64,000 nucleotides of DNA from CAIKMD01 sp963740675. Lineage in GTDB: Bacteria; Pseudomonadota; Alphaproteobacteria; ATCC43930; CGMCC-115725. This document shows, one piece after another, positions 60,191 to 64,000 of this stretch. Numbering within the stretch: position 1 is the stretch's first letter; every line of letters starts with the position of its first letter. A model generated the notes under the pieces. It worked only from the letters and a program-made list of their open reading frames with translations. It had not been told where the DNA came from and did not search any database. The DNA lies in the NCBI GenBank assembly GCA_963740675.1, contig CAVUFS010000006.1, forward strand, positions 186,001 through 250,000, read 5' to 3'. A program made the translations under genes and the position numbers.

Positions 60191-61446
60191 ATGCGCAAGG
60201 CGGTAGAGAACCGGTGGTGGGTCGTCTTCGGCTGCTTCGTCGCTTTGATGGTCAATAACGGCGTCGTCAGCAACTTCACCTTCTCGGTGTTCTTGAAGCC
60301 GATTACCGAAGAACTCGGCTGGGGCCGCGCCACCATCACCTCGGCGATGTTCCTTGCCGGTGTGGTCGCCGCTTTCGTCACGCCGGTCGTCGGCAAGCTG
60401 ATGGATGTCTACGGCGTCCAGCGCGTCACCTTCCCGGCCTCATCCTTTACGCGCTCCTCTTCGCCTCGTTTTCGCTGCTCCAGCCTTCGCTGTTGATGCT
60501 TTACGCGATCGCCGGAACCGCGGCGATCGCCGGCCACGTCCAGACGCCGATGGGTTATTCAAAGGTCATCTCGAGCCGCTTCGAGGATCATCGTGGCATC
60601 GCGCTCGGCATCGCCGTCTCGGGTGTTGGAGCGGGGACGGTCGTCATACCGCAGATCGCACAATTCCTCATCGCGCATTTCGGCTGGCGGCTTGCCTATG
60701 TCGGTGTCGGCATCACCGTCCTCATGTTCGCGCTTCCGATGGTCTATCTGTTCCTCGGCGAGCCGGGCCGCTCGCCCGCCGAGCGCGCCAGCCATGCGCC
60801 GCTCGACAACCAGCTGGGACCCACGGTGTCGGTGATCATCCGCGACAAGCGCTTCTATCTGCTGCTGTTCATGTTCTTCTTCTCGGCCATCGCCATCAAC
60901 GGCACGATCACGCATATCGTCGCCTCGATGACCGATCGCGGCTACTCGCCGGCGGTCGCGACCAGCGTCCTGTCATCGGCCGGTGCCGCGCTGATCGTCG
61001 GCCGGCTGATCTCGGGCTATTGCCTCGACCGTTTTCACGGTCCCTATGTCGCAACCGTGTTCTACTTGATGGCGGGCTCGGGCATCGCGCTGATCGCCAG
61101 TGGCGTCGGTGGTCTGCCGATGGCTTTCGCCGGCACAGTCCTTTGCGGCATGGGTCTAGGTGCCGAAGGCGATCTGCTCGGGTATTTCGTCAGCCGTTAT
61201 TTCGGCCTCAAATCCTTCGGCACGATCTACGGCTTCATGATCGGCATCTTCTCGCTCGGCAATGGCGTCGGGCCGTTCCTCATGGGATTGTCATACGACA
61301 AGCTCGGCTCGTACCTGACGGCGGCGCTCGGCTTCGAAGTCCTGCTGCTGGTCTGCTGCGGCCTGGTGCTGTGCCTCGGCACTTACACCTTTCCGGCACG
61401 GCGCCACGGCGGTGCTACAGCGACGTTGGCCGAGGCGAAATCGTAG
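60191..61446 (+). pseudogene. MFS transporter, one frameshift
   Basis: A 12-helix major facilitator protein of about 418 residues in two frames. The first 80 residues (WWVVFGCFVALMVNNGVVSN, FSVFLKPITEELGWGRATIT) read from ATG 60191. After GVQRVTFP the frame is lost. One missing C near 60433-60435 restores PGLILYALLFASFSLLQPSL joining MLYAIAGTAAIAGHVQTPMG. The rest continues unbroken through RPQ-like SSRFEDHRGIALGIAVSGVG, PLVGR-like LIVGRLISGYCLDRF and FGTIYGFMIGIFSLGNGVGP. A monocarboxylate-type carrier (oxalate/formate antiporter-like) is likely. Last gene of the operon. Confidence 0.8.
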
Positions 61447-61456
61447 AGCGCCGGTT

Positions 61457-62233
61457 TCAGGGCGGACCAGGTTCCGTTTCGGCGTCGTAGCGCACTTCGA
61501 TCACGATCGACCATTCTATCGGGTGGCCGACGCTCAATAACCGGCTGTCGCTGGCGATGGTCACGTGGTCCATCGTTACCGCGTCATACTCATTGCCGCC
61601 GACGGCGCTGAGCATGTTGTCCTGGCGCGCAACCACGATCGCGCAATGGCCCGGCCAGAAGCCGCCGGTCGGCAGATCGCTGAAGCGCAACCGCGACGCC
61701 CACTCGCGGCCGAAGCACAACAGATCGCCGGGCTTGGGCGTATAGGATTGCGGCGCATGCGCCAGCAGAATGGAAGAACGACCCGAGGCCGCCGCGTTCA
61801 CATAACTGGCGTGGTTGGACGCATAAGGAAAACGGTTGCCTGCCCCGGCAATCCGCATGACATAGGAGATGAACGCCGCCGACCAGGCATAGCGCTCGTC
61901 ATCCATCGCGGGAAAGACACGGCCATTATCGTCATGTTTCCCGGTCCAACGTGCTTCGCGACCCTGACCGCCGAGCCCCAACCACCAATATTCGCCGATG
62001 CGTTCCCAGAAACCCGGCGCGCGCTCCGGCTTTACCACCGCCGGCTCGGGCGAGCCTGGCAGATCGCTCAAGCTTCCGAACAGCCGCCATTCGCGCAACG
62101 CGATCGCGACGGCATCCTCGCGGTTGAAGGGCACGTAAGGCTTAGCAGCGAAATCAGGCACGACATTGGTCGAGGCCCCCGCGCAGCCCGTCAAAGTAGC
62201 GGCGAGAAAGACGATCGCGATCCGGCGCCGCAT
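61457..62233 (-). CDS. DUF2272 lipoprotein
   Basis: 258 residues. A lipoprotein signal (MRRRIAIVFLAATLTGCAG, LTGC box) is followed by the DUF2272 region: FNREDAVAIALREWRLFGS, AWSAAFISYVMRIAGAG, FPYASNHASYVNAAASG, YTPKPGDLLCFGREW, and PGHCAIVVARQDNMLSAVGG. The pattern of Cys and His in CAAP-like AHAPQSYT...GHCAIVV recalls NlpC/P60-like or CHAP-like peptidases, but catalysis is not established. Start at ATG 62233. It is convergent with the MFS gene. Confidence 0.8.
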   Translation of the reverse strand: MRRRIAIVFLAATLTGCAGASTNVVPDFAAKPYVPFNREDAVAIALREWRLFGSLSDLPGSPEPAVVKPERAPGFWERIGEYWWLGLGGQGREARWTGKHDDNGRVFPAMDDERYAWSAAFISYVMRIAGAGNRFPYASNHASYVNAAASGRSSILLAHAPQSYTPKPGDLLCFGREWASRLRFSDLPTGGFWPGHCAIVVARQDNMLSAVGGNEYDAVTMDHVTIASDSRLLSVGHPIEWSIVIEVRYDAETEPGPP

Positions 62234-62350
62234 AGCATGCCCCCTAATTTGCACCGCGGACCAATCTAGAGAGCCGGCGAGCCCCTCGCCATTGGCGCAG
62301 CGCGCAACCTCTCCTAAACTTCAGCGGCGCCGTTATGGGGGAGGAAAATC

Positions 62351-63322
62351 ATGCAGCCGATCGTCGAATGGCATACCCATGTCATCCCGCCGGAGGACAC
62401 GCTCGATCCGCATTGGCGCGGCAAATGCCCCCTGACGATCGAGAATGTGATCGACGCGCATGACAAGACCGATATCGCGCTGTCGGTGGTCACGGATTCG
62501 ATCCACCAGCTCAAGGATTACGACAAGCCCAAGGCTCTCGATGTGCTGAAAGCATGGCACGATCGTGCCGCCGGACTACAGGAAAAATACCGCGGCAAGG
62601 TCGTGTGCTTCGCCTCGACCGTGCCGACCGCCGGCGACGATTTCAACAAAGAGCTCGAGCGCGCTTTCGCTCAGCTCAAGCTCAAAGGCGTCTTCATCAC
62701 CTCGAGCATGTGGAAGACCTATCCCGATGACGACGAGGCGCTCGGCTTCTGGGAAATGCTGACGCAATACGACAAGCCGGTCTTCATCCATCCGCCGGCC
62801 AGCGCCTATGGCGAAGAGCGGATGCGCAATTACGGTCTCAATTCCTCGATCGGCCGGCCGGCCGACAACATGCTCTGCCTCGCGCGGCTGATCGTGCGCG
62901 GCATCCTCGAGCGTTTCCCCAAAGCGAAGATCGTCGGCTCACATCTCGGCGGCGGCATTTCCGAGGTCATCGGCCGCATGGACTACGCGTATGAGATGCG
63001 CGAGGACAGCTTCCTCGGCTCCTACTCGCCGCTGCTGATCAAGGCGCCGCCAAGCCATTACCTCAAGAAGATGTATCTCGATCTCGCTTGCTACGCCCTG
63101 CCCGCCGCGAAATGCGCGATGGAGACAGTCGGCGTCGATCACGTCGTCTATGGCAGCGACGCGCCGCCGCTCACCTGGCTGAAGCCGCGCGCCATCCAGC
63201 TCGTCAAAGACCTGCCGGTGACCGAAGCGCAGCGCGCACAGATCTTTGCCGGCACGGCTCTAAAGCTGATGGGCCTGAAGAAGGACGAAGTGCCCGAGGT
63301 ACTGAAGCCGCTCGCCGCCTAA
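62351..63322 (+). CDS. Amidohydrolase 2 family protein (aminocarboxymuconate-semialdehyde decarboxylase-like)
   Basis: 323 residues. Metal-binding H-x-H in WHTHVIPPEDTL, HPPASAYGEERMRNYGLN, KIVGSHLGGGISEVIGRMDY (His) and HVVYGSDAPPLTWL (Asp) follow the ACMSD/amidohydrolase 2 pattern. The family decarboxylates or hydrolyses cyclic acids with Zn. GGGGAGGAAAATC precedes the ATG, a strong site. It stands alone before the convergent RND gene, which begins four bases from its stop and overlaps it. Confidence 0.85.
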   Translation: MQPIVEWHTHVIPPEDTLDPHWRGKCPLTIENVIDAHDKTDIALSVVTDSIHQLKDYDKPKALDVLKAWHDRAAGLQEKYRGKVVCFASTVPTAGDDFNKELERAFAQLKLKGVFITSSMWKTYPDDDEALGFWEMLTQYDKPVFIHPPASAYGEERMRNYGLNSSIGRPADNMLCLARLIVRGILERFPKAKIVGSHLGGGISEVIGRMDYAYEMREDSFLGSYSPLLIKAPPSHYLKKMYLDLACYALPAAKCAMETVGVDHVVYGSDAPPLTWLKPRAIQLVKDLPVTEAQRAQIFAGTALKLMGLKKDEVPEVLKPLAA

Positions 63323-64000
63323 TCGGCGGCTGCGGCGGTGCGTTTGCGCTTCGCGGCACTGCGCGATTCCTCCAAGCGCTGCAGAAGCACAAAGAAGGAC
63401 GGCACGAACAGAACCGCAAGGCAGGTCGAAGCGAGCATGCCGCTCGCCACCGAGATGCCGATCGAGCGGCGCGCATTGGCACCGGCGCCGGTCGCGAGAA
63501 CCAGCGGCAGCATGCCGAGAATGAAGGCGAAGCTCGTCATCAGGATCGGCCGGAAGCGGGTTTGCGCCGCGGCGATGGCGCTCTCGATGATCGCGAGCCC
63601 CGCGGCCCGGCGCTCGCGTGCCACCTCGACGATCAGGATCGCATTCTTCGCCGCCAAAGCGATCAGCAGCACCAGGCCGATCTGCGTGTAGAGATTGTTG
63701 GCGACGCCGAGCCCGTGCAGCACCAGCACCGGCCCGACCAGCGATAGCGGTACGGACACAACCACCGCTATCGGTGCGATCCAGCTTTCATATTGCGCAG
63801 CGAGCAGCAGATAGACGAGCAGCATCGCAAGGCCGAAAACGATGTAGATCTGGCCGCCGACCAATTGCTCCTGATACGACATCGCCGTCCATTCGCTGGC
63901 GGTGCCGGGCGGCATGACATTCGCTGCGATCTCGTCCATGAGCGACAGCGCCTCGCCCGAGCTGAAGCCCGGCGCCGGCTGACCGAGGATCGTTGCCGCC
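63319..64000 (-). CDS. RND efflux pump inner-membrane transporter (AcrB/HAE1 family), 5' end outside window
   Basis: The last 227 residues, open to the window edge. The final membrane helices match AcrB-type pumps: QIYIVFGLAMLLVYLLLAAQ, YESWIAPIAVVVSVPLSLVG, GLVLLIALAAKNAILIVEVA, RFRPILMTSFAFILGMLPLV and SIGISVASGMLASTCLAVLF. The upstream MDEIAANVMPPGTASEW belongs to the periplasmic loop. Trimeric RND pumps export drugs or solvents using protons. The fusion protein and outer-membrane partner are not visible. Confidence 0.9.
   Translation of the reverse strand, partial: AATILGQPAPGFSSGEALSLMDEIAANVMPPGTASEWTAMSYQEQLVGGQIYIVFGLAMLLVYLLLAAQYESWIAPIAVVVSVPLSLVGPVLVLHGLGVANNLYTQIGLVLLIALAAKNAILIVEVARERRAAGLAIIESAIAAAQTRFRPILMTSFAFILGMLPLVLATGAGANARRSIGISVASGMLASTCLAVLFVPSFFVLLQRLEESRSAAKRKRTAAAAD

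Overview
The window is about 64 kb of GC-rich DNA with dense, mostly operonic genes. The protein families suggest a free-living, metabolically versatile alphaproteobacterium, probably a soil or rhizosphere relative of the Hyphomicrobiales or Rhodospirillales. Pointers are a fused TRAP permease, orphan NMT1-type and TRAP binding proteins, an alphaproteobacterial-looking ParE, a TolB-like regulator of the rhizobial type, PrpD and amidohydrolase catabolic genes, and dispersed CGTCATTGCGAG-type palindromes. No rRNA, tRNA, CRISPR array or intact mobile element was recognised. The taxonomic call is an inference from families, not from a marker comparison.

Region 1 (1-12.2 kb) looks like a stress or envelope island. 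It holds a sulfatase with a formylglycine-generating-enzyme gene, a BASS-type transporter, small secreted or lipoprotein genes (glycine zippers, a Rap1a/Tai-like protein), and two regulators (TolB-like and AraC) facing away from each other across a long inverted repeat. Two neighbouring genes encode proteins built from an unusual arginine-rich helical module, in one case repeated six times between poly-acidic linkers. A roughly 22-29 bp motif (consensus AGTARGTTACGGTARCTTRC) occurs six times in this island. It lies about 55-75 bp before the start of four intact operons and of one outer-membrane-protein pseudogene, as expected of a local regulon. The stretch 10.7-12.1 kb is a graveyard of outer-membrane-protein and IS5-type transposase fragments.

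Region 2 (12.2-30 kb) carries a cupin protein, a DctA-type symporter, a dihydroxyphthalate-decarboxylase-like protein with an amidohydrolase (divergent from a LysR regulator with two HTH domains), a binding protein with a frameshifted signal peptide, a TRAP transporter, and housekeeping genes (rlpA, dienelactone hydrolase, thioesterase, parE).

Region 3 (30-43 kb) is catabolic. It holds a GntR regulator, a DapA-like aldolase, a TRAP binding protein fused in frame to a two-domain VOC protein, DoxX, a homocysteine-methyltransferase-like enzyme, a large lectin-like/FG-GAP protein, an ornithine-cyclodeaminase homologue, a cupin, and three consecutive paralogous NMT1-type binding proteins with no permease or ATPase.

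Region 4 (43-51 kb) has a RhlE-type RNA helicase, a RAM-domain/ferredoxin-reductase/Rieske operon (the reductase has two frameshifts), a GT87 membrane glycosyltransferase, a PEP-CTERM protein and an HU-like protein with a strong terminator.

Region 5 (51-64 kb) starts with a CoxL-type molybdopterin subunit broken by about eight single-base indels. It continues with a plus-strand catabolic operon: a frameshifted VOC dioxygenase, two tandem MDR oxidoreductases (the first apparently starting at ATT), dienelactone hydrolase, PrpD, VOC, another MDR and a frameshifted MFS carrier. A DUF2272 lipoprotein, an amidohydrolase and the end of an RND pump close the window.
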